Shown: positions 1-17,738, counted from the first letter of the stretch. The stretch: DNA of 64,000 bases from Cristatella mucedo (GCA_009760855.2 WPIO01000031.1:2919001-2983000), one strand, 5' to 3'. Notes: a model not told the origin generated them from the sequence alone. Made by a program: numbers and translations.

Positions 1-2552
1 ATCGCAGGTTTGCCGACGCATGTCAGCGAGACGCTTCATCGCGGCGGTCCGCACGAGACGCACCATTCAGGCGACTGCCCGTACTGCCTGGAGGACGGTT
101 GGCGAGACCCAGTTGCCGAGGCGGCAATCGCGTCGGAGAAAAGAGAGGGCGGCCACATCAATCAGCACAGAAAGGGCACGCTGGATTCGCTGGGGACCTC
201 GCCGCTGCTAAGGGTTACTTATCCCAAGCGAAAAGGCGGCAGCGGACCCATCTCGCCACAGCCGCAACGCCGGAGCGGCCTCAGAGCAGCAGCCGCAGCC
301 CGGGTGCCGATGTCGTTGCGATCGCCTCAGTCGGGAACGGCGGTGTACCTTGACGACAGCGTGACAGCGAGCGGGAGCGGGCTGCAGCCTAGCGCCGCCC
401 GATCGCTGGCGTCTCAGGCCTGGTCTGCAGCGACGTACGACGTCGCGTTAAAAGGTAGGCCGAGTAGCATCCCACCGTTTTTTTAAACTTGGCGGCTCGA
501 GCTCATTTGCAGCTAGCGCCCTCGACGTTTTCTGAGCGACAATGCAGGCAGAATCCGCTCTGATGCCACTGTCGAAGCAGATCGAGCGAAGACGCGCGAC
601 TCCTCCCGCTCGATCGTTGACTCAGCGAAAAAAGGCTCGAATCGATCGAGCGGTCTTGACGACGGCCGCCGCCTGCTTGGCGCTCGGCTCGCTTACCGCC
701 CGCTCTCATCGAAAACTGTCGCAAGCTGTGAGCTCGCGAGAGGTCCACCGACGGGCGCTCGTCGCCATTTTCAGGTGCCAAAGGCAAGGCGTCGGGATTG
801 TCTATGCCTCGAAGCTTGTCAAACGTCGCTGGGTCGAAAGGGAAACGCAAGCAAGCAACAGCTCTGAAAGCAGCCGGCGGCGGCGTCGGCAAGCAGCGCA
901 AAGAGGCAAAGCAGGCGAAGCGGGCCAGCGCGATGCCGAACGCTTTACAGTCTCTGGTTACGATACCCGCCATGATGCCACCGACCCGAACGCAGCCTCG
1001 AGTACCTCAGTCCATAGCAGCCATGTCGATCGCTCGGACGGAATCTCTTTCGCTCGGCGGATCGCCGAGCGAGCCGCTGTCGTTCGGAGCGACGCCGAGC
1101 GTGCCTCAGTCGGTCGGCAGCGTGGCACCTTCTCAGATGCCCCAGGAAGGCGAGGGTTCCGGCTCGAGCGGAGAGAGTGGCCGAACCGGCGGATCGGCCG
1201 GTAGTGGTTCGTCGGGCTCGTCCGGTAGCGGTTCGTCGGACTCGTCCGGCAGCGGTTCATTGGTCTGGTCCAGCATCGGGTCCGACGAGAAACTGCTCTA
1301 CGCCAGCGATGTCTACAGCATTCCAGATTTGAGCGAGAGGAACACGAATAAAAACGCCGGCACCAACAGCGACAAGACGTCGACGACCCGAGTAGCCGAG
1401 CTTCCGCTTCCGCCGGCGCCACGACCGAAGCTAGTGGAAGCCGAGTCTGTCGGCAGCGGTGGCGAGCGCCGATTCTCGAGCACCGCTGGCCTCCGCGACT
1501 CGGCTCAGAGAAACAACGACAAGAATGCGCGACTCTCGCCGCGTCAAGCCAGCGCTGCGCATTCGCTGGCGACCGAGAGCGGCTGCCGGACCGCGACCGC
1601 CGGCGTCGAAGCACAGGCGTCGGGCTGCGGAAGCGGTGGACGGCGTGCTGTCGCTTCCACTGCGCTCGGCGCTGCGTCAAGAAGCTCGCGCGACGACGGC
1701 GGTGGCGTCGCGAGCGAGCGGCCGCCCGGCGCCGAGGGCGACTCGGCGAACGGCGACCGCTCCGACCAGGACGCAATGGACTTCGACCTTACCGACGAGA
1801 TTGCCAAGAACATTTGCGAAACGCGGTTCAAAGTGGCCGGCCTGTGGAAGTCGCTGCTGGAAATGAATCCAGAGGTGCGAGTACCGCGAGACGTCTTTTC
1901 TTGGGGAATGACAACGGTCGAACCCGAGCTAATGAGCCCAGACGGAGCCGCTGCGCCGCCGGAATCGGAACCGTCACTAGCCGTCATCGGCGAGACAAAC
2001 CTTGAGCTGCCGGTATTCGGAGGCGGAGAGACGCGCTACTCAAACCAGACCGGACAGGGTGCGGATGAGGATCGCGCTCCGGGAGAGTCGATGTCTGCAG
2101 CGGCACCACCCGAAGACACAGGGCTTAGCCGCACGAAGCGCGGCGCCGTATCTGCCGCCGAGCTCGTGGCGTACTTGGACGAAGCCACGACTAATCTCAA
2201 GCGAGAGACGCACTTTCTAATGCAACCAAAAGACCGATCGGCGGCGGCTCCGGCAGCTCCGACGACACGCCAGCCGAAGAAGGCCGAGCTGGCGGAAGCG
2301 GATGCGAGCGCCGCCGCACTGAGGCTCGCGGCCAGCCGAAGCTGGGACAAAGGGGCAAGTGCAGACGGCAGCCTAGGAGAGCCAGCCGGCATGATGCCGG
2401 CGGCAATGGATACAGTTCCATTCGACGAGCGCGGCGCAGTAGAGGTAGACGTTGCCGATGACGAGTCGGAATTCAGCTCCTCCGAAGGACACCTGTCTTT
2501 TCTACGGGCACCAAGGCCCACGCCGTTCATGGAAAGGTTTGGCAATACGTAA
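1..2552 (+). CDS. Unrecognised long disordered protein, 5' partial, join(<1..454,775..2552)
   Basis: I do not recognise this protein. Two exons join in frame: the first ends at 454 before a GTAGGC donor, the second starts at 775 after a TTTTCAG acceptor. The split codon is completed as 1+2 bases, giving 743 codons plus TAA at 2550-2552. The reading frame is open at the window edge, so the start is missing; an acceptor-like GCAG also ends at base 7. The protein is rich in Ser, Gly, Ala, Arg and Pro. A Lys/Arg-rich stretch follows about residue 160, and a Gly/Ser run (about 1147-1260) encodes near-pure GS repeats. One short helix-like segment near residues 480-518 has regular hydrophobics. The C-terminus is acidic/Ser-rich and then Pro/Arg-rich. 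No transmembrane segment or catalytic motif is seen. Other frames are also open because the region is GC-rich, so coding status rests on length and on the matching splice phase. Confidence 0.55.
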
Positions 2553-5608
<3,056 letters not shown>

Positions 5609-6085
5609 TTAGGAACAGCCGGCATGAGCTCTCGAAGCGAGACTCTTGGCAAACCTCGCACTACTGGGATCTTCGTTGAATCGTACGGTGCACTTGTCCG
5701 TTTTCTCCAGCTCCCAGTCCATTAGTTGCTTCCAGAAACCTTCATTCGGGTTCGCTATTCCTCGAAGGCTCTTGACGTAGTCAAAAGCGTCGTAGAGCTG
5801 CATGTTCTCCTTGGCTACGAGGTAAACCAAGCACAACGTCACAGATCGACTAACTCCGCACTCGCAGTAGACGAGGACTTTTTTCCCAGCACGGCGCTGT
5901 TTTTCAACAAACTCTACAAACTGGTTGAAGTATCTAAAAAGTGAAATTGGTTTTTAATTAGATACATTGAAGAATAACTAACTACACAGGCTAAGGCTAA
6001 CCGCCTATCTAGTTCGACTGGGGGAGGGGCTGCATCGTCATTCAACCAGTCTATTTTTTGCATGTGCGTGTACTCAAAAATATGG
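5609..6085 (-). CDS. Dual-specificity protein phosphatase, C-terminal two exons, complement(join(5609..5933,6002..6085))
   Basis: This is a DUSP/MKP-type phosphatase, expected to remove phosphate from Tyr and Ser/Thr of protein substrates. The terminal exon (5933 down to TAA at 5609) carries the CX5R P-loop, read as YCECGVSRS. It is followed by the family pattern of an alpha helix, DAFDYVKSLR and PNEGFWKQLMDWE. The upstream exon (6085-6002) supplies the segment ending IDWLNDD, where the family keeps its general-acid Asp. The donor GCG|GTTAGC and acceptor TTTTTAG|A give a consistent 2+1 split Arg codon. The usual P-loop His before Cys is Tyr here, while Cys, Gly, Arg and Ser are kept. The N-terminal half of the catalytic domain was not found up to 7.3 kb, so it is either far upstream on the minus strand or lost. 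I cannot assign a subfamily. Confidence 0.8.
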
Positions 6086-7335
6086 CTGTATCGGGAGGTC
6101 GGCTCGGTAAAAAGACAGGCTACGAGCACGATTTTCTCACTTTTGCGTGTCCAATTAAAAGCTCCAAATCACGTATTATTATGAAAACGAAACGCCTGCA
6201 TTTTACCTTAGGACAGCCATTTTGGTTGAGGCTGTCCTACGAAGCTGGCTGGTATACAAAGTTACATCTGAAAAACGGAAGTTCTGGTTAAAACGGTCAC
6301 AGGGCTGAAGGTTTGCAAGGTGGGTACAGCTTACTACTATCAGTAATTGTTGAAATGACAGTACAATATCTAGATCGTGGACCTCAACTACCCGCAAAGA
6401 GTGACTTTATAGGTACGGAACAGCGTTAGACAAGGAGTGCAAGATCATATCCAGGAAATTATTTAAGGAGCTTCTTGGGACGCTCAGTTTGAATATCCGA
6501 TCCTACCAGTCGAAGAGGATTGGAAGGGGAATGCAAACAACTTGCTCGCTTATGAGAGGATTGCAGCCCTTCCTTGCCACGGCCTGTACCAGACCTGAAC
6601 GGAAGCGGAAATCGACCGAATCCTGTCATGCTTTTGTGTTAGCAGATTAACATCTCGGTTCACATACGTGCAGGTTAGACTGCGTACGATAGTAAATTAA
6701 AACTTGTTTACGTGGTCTGTTCTATGAAAACTCAAACCTGGAATTTGACACAGTGCTATTTGCTTATTCCACGCTGTGGGGGCGTGAAGCTGCAATCCTT
6801 AAAAAGCAAACAGTCATATTTTCAAAACCACAAGTTCTTAGCACGTGAAACCGAAGACATAACAGTATAAAAAAATATCGGGATATTCTCGTACACGATA
6901 CGTGATGTCTGGCAGCAAATTGCAACAGCGAACTTCAATTGCATAGATATACTTTTTGAGAAGCAACTCTCATCCTATGCGGCTGATCTAGGTCGTCGAT
7001 ATTTCTTCCAGGCGTGCGCACGGAGAATTAGGCAAGAGGGCATTGGCAATCATCGCACGAAATAATGCGACCACCTTCTAACTGCAAGTTAAAATTACGC
7101 GATCAGGCTCATGATTGTCGCGTTTCGGTAGCCAAAGGAGGAAAACTGGTTGGCTGAAAAACGGAAACTAACCAGTGACAGCGAACAGAACGAAGCTAGC
7201 CCAAAGAAGCAAGCGAAAGTCACAACCCAGCCATTTTAAGACCACGAGCTGAGGCTAGTTTTCGTAATATCCAGAATTTTGTACATTAAATTTTAATGAA
7301 TGCAGACTAAGGTAAAGTCCCTCTCCTTGCTTAGC
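6086..7335. other. No exon recognised; probable phosphatase intron
   Basis: On the minus strand this should be intron of the phosphatase gene. I searched for the beta-strand motif that opens DUSP domains and did not see it. No other feature is visible. Confidence 0.4.
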
Positions 7336-8343
7336 TTTATATTTTGACAGTGATTGATACTATCGATGACCAAGTTCTTCTCGGGTGCCATTATTCTCGC
7401 CTAGGCATCGCTAGTACTGCGCTGCATTGGTTTAGATCCTATCGCAGTTGTGTACTCCAGAGAATTCATGTCAATGAGCAAAAACTTTTGTGGAACCACT
7501 AAATTATGGGGAACTCAGGGGGCTTGTCCATAATCCATGCTTTCCTCAAATTATACTGTTCTCTTGCCGATGTAATTGCCAAGCGCACTCTAGGCTTTCA
7601 CTGTTTTGCTAAGGGCACAGAGCTGTACCTACACTTTAGTCTCGCCCAGCCTCCAAGAACGTCGAACTCTCACAACATCCTTGCGTCACGTCATGCTGAT
7701 ATCCACAAATGTACGGCAGAAATATTTCTCAAATTAAATGCAATAAAGCCAACTTAATAGTTATGGGAAAACCTACTGTAATCAGAAATTGTAAAGTATA
7801 GCACTCATAATGAACTCTGCTAGTATGCATCCTGTTGAATCTGCCAGAAATCTAGGTTTTGGCTTCCAAAGTTAACTTTCACAAGAAGATCGCATCAGAA
7901 CAGCAGTGAAGTTTCCGTACTTTTAGCTAAATAACATAAGAAAATTAGGGCCTGCTTTAGGCAGGCGTACCACATCAAAGCTAGTCCTTACATTGGCGAG
8001 ATTAGCTTCAACGGCTGTCATTCACTGCACCAGCCTGTACAATCAGGCGTTTAAAATTGGTGCAAAACTCTGCATCTAAGCTTTTCTATTGCGAACGTCG
8101 CAGTTAACACATCACAACACTTCTCGCTGACCTGCACTGGCTTTCAATCAAGTTCCGTTTCGACTTGAAGGTTTTGTCCCTCGCTTGTAGGTTCTTTCAT
8201 TCTCTGACTCCAGCCTACCTACAAGAACCACTCAAGCAGCCCAGGCATCGTACAAGCCACCGTTCTTTAGTCCAGGGGTAAGGAGCTCCCTCTTCACGAC
8301 TCAAATCTGGAGTTCTCGTCCTGCAGTAGAAGATCCAGCCGTG

Positions 8344-8515
8344 ATGGCACACTAGGTAAGGTGGTTGCTTTCACGATCTTGGTCCCGAGGTCACGGGTTC
8401 GATTCCTGTGGTGGGCGATCCTTTATCGCCACTGCAAGCGGTGGTAATAGCCGTAAAGGCTCTTCTGTTGCTATACAAAAAGAGGCTGTTTAATCAGCTA
8501 GGATTTATTTATTTA
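8344..8515 (+). mobile_element. tRNA-derived SINE, family B
   Basis: The head has Pol III box-like motifs; box B is the GGTTCGATTCC-type sequence at about 8396-8406. After it comes a conserved body, GTGGGCGAT..TTATCGCC, then AGCCGTAAAGGCTCTTCTGT and an (ATTT)n tail. The same body and tail recur reversed at 63.4 kb and 37.9 kb, which defines a dispersed family. It sits inside the LINE body. Confidence 0.8.
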
Positions 8516-8600
8516 TTTAAGAGGTGATTATACCCGTTAACAATCTTCTGCTGTTACATACATTAGGCTGTTGAATCAGCTAACCTTTGAATTATTACTG

Positions 8601-8745
8601 CCGAGCTGGTTTGGTCTAGTGGTCAAGGTGCTCGCCCCGACTAAGGTCTGACTGAGGTCGTGGGCTCGAGCCCCGAGGCATATGTGAAGCGCCTGAATAG
8701 AGATTAAGTTATCTTGGGGTGCTATATAAATAAAATAAATGAAAT
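8601..8745 (+). mobile_element. tRNA-derived SINE, family A
   Basis: The head GAGCTGGTTTGGTCTAGTGG resembles a tRNA 5' end with box A. GGTCGTGGGCTCGAGCCCC acts as box B. The tail, AAGCGCCTGAATAGAGATTA onwards, is nearly the same as the LINE family-1 3' end. Reverse copies lie at 17.8, 26.3 and 44.2 kb. This is the best-preserved copy in the window. Confidence 0.85.
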
Positions 8746-9130
8746 ATTTAACTTTTTAAGGTCTTACTCAAATCAATCTGATAAGGCTCGAACTAACCTG
8801 AAATTGAAATGCTTTGGATACAGCGTCTTTAGTTCGCATGCTAAGAAAGCCCGGAACTCACTCGCGACTGACGTCACGACATCCCCGACTTGACATTTAA
8901 AAAGATGGTGTAAACGCACATTTTGCTCACAGCATTCGCTTGGTCCTTTTAATTTGTCCATTGAGTGCTTAAGCGGGCTTACTCTGTTAATGTTTCTACT
9001 AACCATATTATGTAGGTTGATTATGTGCGTGCTACCACTAGCTAAATGATCAGGCATCTTTTACAGCAATGCAAAGTGCCTATACAGAGATTTTATTCTC
9101 TGAGAATACTATACAAATGTATTAATGTAA

Positions 9131-10107
9131 TCAAATTATTATTACCGTTATGGCTAAATGTTGATAAAATACTGAGAAGATCGGTAAATTAATTATAATT
9201 GAATAAAATATATGGTACCTTTAAATAGACAAAAAATGCTAGAAATAATGTGATCTGAAGTTTTGAAGATTTACACCTAAAATTAAGCATCAACAAATAA
9301 TTAATTACCCAAGCCGGGAGCAACATATCAAAGAGAAAAATTTACTAATCTCAGCATCATATACGACTTGTGTAACACATTGTTTAACCATGTTACATAG
9401 AGCTACATGTATGCAGCCGGTTGAGGTTCACGCTTGTTAATTTGTTGACAGCTTAATTTACTGCGTATCTGTGTACCTTTAAAATTAAATAACTCATCAA
9501 ATACTTGCCCGATCAATGTAAAATTTCAAATGTAAGTTCAGGCTTGCTTTTAAACCTCTGCGGATATTTCTTTCTAATATTGAATGAATACGTTTTGCTA
9601 TATCCACTTTGAATACTGATTGCTGAAAAGGATGGATGCACCAAAGCCGAATACCCGGCTGATCTGGAGGCATGTGAGACCGAAACGTAGCATCACTATT
9701 CAATCAACTGTCATCAACTGTTACCCAGTTTCGACCGTGCTGCCTTCAATTATTCGATAATCACTGCATCTGCATCTAGGGTTGCCGGTGGTACGCTCTG
9801 CACTGCCTGCTGCGCTCAACGTGCTTGAATGTTGTTAAGAATCAGGCAGAGCCCATGTTTGCAAGGCCTTTAATTACTAACGCATCGATAGCGCTCAACT
9901 ATAGAGGCCGAGGCATCGGCACCGTTGTGACTGGTTTCGCTAGAGGAATCAACGGTCTGCCTTTCTGCACTTTTTAAGTCCAGCGGCTAAGTGCGGATGG
10001 GAAAGTAATGGAGAGAAGAATTTAGATGGAAAGCTGGAATAAAGAACGGAGTAGAGAAAGAGAAACAGAAAGTGAAAGAGAATTAGGAATACAAATAAAG
10101 AGAGGGT

Positions 10108-10110
<3 letters not shown>
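9131..10110. other. No gene seen
   Basis: AT-leaning sequence; short ORFs without domains. No repeat recognised. Confidence 0.5.
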
Positions 10111-10168
<58 letters not shown>

Positions 10169-10290
10169 GAGACAGAGACAGGCACAGGCACAGGCACAGG
10201 CACAGAGACAGAGACAGGGACAGGGACAGAGACAGAGACAGACAGAGGCAGAGGCAGAGGCAGAGGCAGAGACAGAGACAGAGATAAGAG
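10111..10290. repeat. Compound GA-rich microsatellite
   Basis: A pure (GA)n run of about 50 bp is followed by interrupted (GACA), (GGCACA), (GACAGG) and (GGCAGA) blocks. Long minus-strand Ser/Leu ORFs here are products of the repeat. Confidence 0.95.
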
Positions 10291-13678
<3,388 letters not shown>

Positions 13679-13724
13679 TTAAAAAGTCAAGATGAGGTGA
13701 TTCAACGATCGCGTTTATCGAGTG

Positions 13725-13850
13725 GCTAGAAGAGCCACGACGGCTTCACTCCCACTCGGGGTGAAGGCTGGCACAGAATTTCGCACTGTATGACTTGAAC
13801 CCACAACCTTGGTCGCACCTAAGCGCAAGCCCCTAGCTGCTGGGCTCTGA
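13725..13850 (-). mobile_element. Degenerate tRNA-derived SINE, family B-like
   Basis: Read on the minus strand, a box-B-like GGTTCAAGTC motif (near 13793-13802) is followed by an AGCCGT..GGCTCTTC-type segment as in family B. It is diverged and was identified only from this order of motifs. Confidence 0.45.
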
Positions 13851-14055
13851 ACCAGCAAGTAGGTGCCGAACCCAAAAACTGTCACAGTCTCCAAGTACCG
13901 GCAAGCAGACTGGTAAGCCGTGGCGCTGGCCAAGCTACGGTCTTACGCCGGATAGCTGCCATCGCTCGCACCTGGCCAAGCGGCTCGCTTCCTCTGCCTG
14001 CCTCAGCCGAAGCAGCTCAGCGGTTCGTCTGCACCGTTTTGCCGGCTAATCTTAC

Positions 14056-14264
14056 CGGCTAATCTGCACCGTCGGCAAGTCGGACACGGCGATCCTGAGC
14101 TTCTCCGAGGGCAAGCTAGAGAAAGGCAGATGAGGCGTGGCGTTCACCTCGGCACCTATGCCGAGCCGCTGCAGCTTGCCCGTCTGCTCGGCCGCTGCGG
14201 CGGCGCTGCAGAGGTACAGGTGGCCCGCTATTCGAGCCACTTGCTTCGTCAGCTCGTACACAAA
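14056..14264 (-). CDS. Candidate internal exon, unknown protein
   Basis: The frame is open from a CAG acceptor (exon starts at 14264) to a strong GTAAG donor (exon ends at 14056). It codes for 69 residues plus two bases. The translation looks protein-like rather than low-complexity: a helical YELTKQVARIAGHLYLCS stretch, an Ala run, then a mixed segment ending near DLPTVQISR. I do not recognise the family. Other candidate minus-strand exons lie at 15171-15361, 16414-16503 and from 18457 downward, but I could not link them by homology. The plus strand of the same region is also open, which weakens the call. Confidence 0.4.
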
Positions 14265-15170
14265 CTGCTCCGAGCCCCGTCGAGGAGTTGGCCACATTCT
14301 GCTCGAAGCGCGTGACTACGAAGGCAAGAGGACCTCTCACTGCTGCTCGTGCTGCTGCTGCTCGTGCTCGCGGGCAGACTCGCAGCAGCGAAACTGAACG
14401 ACGATTACCCTACAGCACCTTCCTTACCCAGCGAATTTTTTATTGCATAAGCTGATAATGCCTCATCAACTGGCAGCAAGCCCCGGGCGGCTCCAGCCAT
14501 AACAGCCTCGTTTGAGCAGCCCACACGTCGGGTCCGACCCGCCTAAATAACCTTTCGTTAGGAATGCGGGTGCAGCAGCCTGGCATTCTCGGGTTCTGCG
14601 ATCGATCGGCCAGCAGGTGCTAGCCCGAGCGCCGGCGGACAGTAGAACGATCTTGACCTGGCGATGGGCTACTTCGGCGCCACTGCAGTGCCAAGATTCT
14701 CGCCAGCTGGGCCAAAGTGCTTTGCTATAGCGACTGCTTTCGGCGGCTAACCGAAAGGCATTCAAGCTCGAGGTCGACTTTTGAAGCCGGCCCGACCTGC
14801 CGTTCGGTCTGCTGGATCGTGGCTTCGAGGCTCGTTAAAGCCTTGAGTAGTGTAGGCTGAGGGTTAAGAGTGAGATTCGTTGAACTGAAAAATAATCAGG
14901 TGCCCTAAAAAACCAGCCTACGGTTGTTGTACAGTGAGCAAGGCTCGTCACCACTTTCGTTGACGTGTCAATCTCGTTGCCAGATTACTGTCTCTTAGCA
15001 GTCTTGGCATGCAGCACTCGACGAACTAGACGCAGCTAAGCGCCATCGCCGTGTAACCGAAGAAGCTGGCAGTCGACTGACTCAGACTAGGCTGGTTTTC
15101 GGTACGCAGGCACTTGAATGCGTTCGTCCAAGTCGACGCAAGAATCGGATTCGTAGCTCAAGCATCGAAG

Positions 15171-15361
15171 TCATCCGTACGTGTAGCCTGGGCTCGTCCT
15201 GTAGTCGCCGCTCGCATCGTCCATACCGCTGCATTGATCTGCCTCGTCTTCACCATCCGCCTCGTTCTCGTCCTCTTCCTCTCCTTCCTTTGGGTGCCGG
15301 CCAACGGTTTCCGAGTCCAAGGACCCAGCAGTCGTCAAGTCGAGAGCGGAAGTCTCATCAT
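15171..15361 (-). CDS. Candidate acidic terminal exon, unknown protein
   Basis: The frame is open from a CCAG acceptor to TGA at 15171-15173. It encodes 63 residues with a strongly acidic centre (EGEEEDENEADGEDEADQ) and a Gly/Tyr-rich end. It could be a C-terminal tail, or an internal exon using the GTACGG site just before the stop. No homology is recognised. The acidic bias partly reflects GAG/GAC-rich DNA. Confidence 0.25.
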
Positions 15362-15530
15362 CTGGTCTCGGTATTAGAACCGACGGCACAAATAGCTAAA
15401 GCAGAGATGATATTGGAGCCAGCATCCTACTAATCGATCGTGACCAACGCGACTCGCGTTATTTCGCTGCTGAGATACAGTGAGCAGTTTTTTTGCACCG
15501 CCCATTTAATTTATGTAAATCTCGATGGAG

Positions 15531-15604
15531 ATGGCCGCCATAGGCGTTATTTGTGGTAGTCATGCACGCTAAGACCTCGTTCGGGAAAGTGTTACCTGTA
15601 CGGT
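15531..15604 (+). repeat. Left arm of a perfect 74-bp inverted repeat
   Basis: The reverse complement of these 74 bases occurs without mismatch at 17525-17598. Outside these limits the match stops on both sides. The arm codes for nothing recognised. Confidence 0.95.
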
Positions 15605-15789
15605 GACAAGTGCTTTAACATTTTATGAGGTGCCATCCACCCAAGAGAAGCACGAATCTTCATTTTTTCCTACCGCGTACTATAACGATTTCTTAGGAGC
15701 ACCCCGTGCATGAAGCAAAGGCGTACGTTTTTATTTGCTGGACCAGCCTGTAATCCCGCGCTCGAGGCCTAGATCGTATGCCTATTTCT

Positions 15790-16147
15790 GTCTGTAACTC
15801 CACAGAGCCACAAAGATTATGCTACGCATGAGAGTTTGGCACAGAGCACTCAAAGCCTAAGCATCTTTCGGTACGCAGTCAGTAGCCAACAGACTTTATC
15901 TCACGCAAGAGAGAGGAAGTTAGAAGCATAGCAGAGTCAGGAGAGCAGTTGAGGCTGTTAGTAGCATGGAAGAAGCAGCTCAGAACCGCTGTAAAGGATG
16001 AGCCACAGTCGGCAGCAGGACTATCGATGTCGTTGCATGAGAATTGTGGAAGTGAGTTCCACAGCCGAGGACCTGCAGCGAAAAACCTTTGTTGCCAACG
16101 GTCTTTAAACGTAGGGAATTAGACAGCTAATAACTTGTCCATAGGTC
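15790..16147 (-). mobile_element. 3' fragment of LINE family 2
   Basis: On the minus strand this matches, in order, the C-terminal region and 3' end of the copy at 62.45-62.82 kb. It includes the segment read there as AGPRLWNSLP and the GTGGAGTTACTGACGGAGAT-like end. It is a 5'-truncated, mutated copy. Confidence 0.65.
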
Positions 16148-16413
16148 TCAAACGGCAGCGCTCAGGCGGCCTTCTTTTGACAGCTTTCGCCGAAATATCC
16201 AAAACCACGATTCGCGGAACAACAACCAGCGGAATATGACCGGAAGCTAACCCAAGCGACGCAGTCTTACGGTGCCGCGGACAGAACGGCAGCGTCTGCA
16301 GTTAAGCTGCGGCAGCGGTGGCTGCTTTCGTACCGGGTTCGAGGCTCTCGCCATCCGCTGCTTCTCGACCGAGCCGTTCTCGAACTCCTAAAAAAAAAAG
16401 AAAGACGGCCAAC

Positions 16414-16503
16414 CTCTGCTTGAATGTGGCACTGTGCACCACCAAAATCGACAGCCTAAAGCTCATTCGCGCGAGCAAAACGGAGCTAGCCCTCTCCGGA
16501 ACC
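16414..16503 (-). CDS. Weak candidate exon, unknown protein
   Basis: A 90-bp open segment runs between a GGCAG acceptor and an AGAG|GTTGGC donor. It encodes a basic, mixed sequence containing ARMSFRLSILVVHSATFKQ. The splice sites and composition are plausible. No family is recognised and the surrounding region is GC-rich with many open frames. Confidence 0.2.
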
Positions 16504-17340
16504 CTGCCGAATGCTTCGCGGTCACGTGCTGCTCGGTAGCGGCCCCGCGGGATCCTACGGGATCCGGATGGGCTCATCGCGCCTGAGTCAACAAGGCCAA
16601 CGCAGCAGCTCAGCCCGCTGGCCAACAGATTGCGCTCGCTATCGCAGCCCGTTTCTCGCCTCGCTGTCTGCGCCTGCGCTTCGCGTAGCTTTCAGATATT
16701 CTAATGAGTTTACCGCTCAGCGAAGCGTAAAGACAAAGCGAGGCGGCGACGGTCGTCGTCTATGCGGAACGTTGGGCCGAGGCGCAAGCGCCGAGTTTCG
16801 CCGCTCGTCGGACGTACTGCCCCTACTGCTCCTTCTGCGCCGTTTGCTGACCGGTGCCTCGCTACTACATCGCATCAGCCTTGGGCTTTATAGGTCATAT
16901 TACGTCTGCTCGACCTAGACTGCTTCGAGTGGCTCAGGTGAATAAGACGTCACGTGATTGGACATGGCCGCCGTGCCTTCTTGACTGCTGCTCGATGCTG
17001 CTACTCCGCTCGTCGTAAGCGGACCGTGACATCGCAGCCGCACGGGCGGCGGTGACTGAATTTAAAGTTTTCGTGCCGTCTGGAGGGCCGCTGCTAGTTT
17101 ATTGGCCGCCGCTGTCATATCTCGGTGGAAAAAGCACGGCGTGTTAGCACAGAGGGCGCTGGGAGCGCCCTGCGCCCGAGGAGTGTGCGGCCTCCTTGAA
17201 AAACTTAACACTATTCCTTTGCTGCAGGTGATAATTTATATCTCTTCTCAAACTTACCGACCCCTGTGGCCTACGACAATGACGAGGGATAGATTTGAAA
17301 AGCGATGTTTTCGCCGCTTCTAAGGGTCCGATGCGGATCA

Positions 17341-17480
17341 TGGCCTGGGTGTAAAGTTATCGCACTTTACAACCTAGGTCGTGGATTCTAGTCGTGCGGT
17401 AAGCAATTCTTTATTGCCCACTGCTACCAAGGGCAAAGCCGTCGATAGTGGCTCTTCTGCCGCCAGGCAAATGAGGCTGC
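17341..17480 (+). mobile_element. Diverged tRNA-derived SINE, family B
   Basis: The order GGTCGTGGATTC (box-B-like), GCAATTCTTTATTGCCCACT, then GTGGCTCTTCTGCCGCCAGG matches family B with many substitutions. A TA-rich tract follows directly. Confidence 0.6.
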
Positions 17481-17482
17481 TG

Positions 17483-17611
17483 AATATATATATATCTATA
17501 TATATCTATATATATAGATATATAACCGTACAGGTAACACTTTCCCGAACGAGGTCTTAGCGTGCATGACTACCACAAATAACGCCTATGGCGGCCATAT
17601 ATATATATATA

Positions 17612-17666
<55 letters not shown>

Positions 17667-17673
17667 GTATATA

Positions 17674-17738
<65 letters not shown>

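Larger units (their letters stand above)
7336..9130 (+). mobile_element. Degenerate CR1/L2-type LINE (family 1), split by two SINEs
   Basis: Translated pieces match the reverse transcriptase order of non-LTR elements. A DTIDDQVLL-like segment at about 7345 is followed by a WFRSY-like segment. Near 8110-8240 comes the C-terminal motif region seen in the better copies as DLHWLPVKQR. The body is interrupted at about 8340 and resumes at about 8780 with the segment seen at 56.2-56.3 kb. It ends with a decayed version of the family 3' tail at about 9075-9120. Many stops and frameshifts are present, so it is a dead copy. Two SINEs explain the interruption. Confidence 0.75.

Noticed and set aside
958-1987. 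Minus-strand ORFs of 272 and 147 codons
   Set aside because: Antisense shadows of the plus-strand disordered-protein exon; Arg-rich products typical of reversed GC-rich coding DNA.
8601-8680. tRNA gene
   Set aside because: Box A and B are present but no cloverleaf with a proper anticodon arm could be drawn, and the unit repeats with a LINE-like tail, so it is a SINE.
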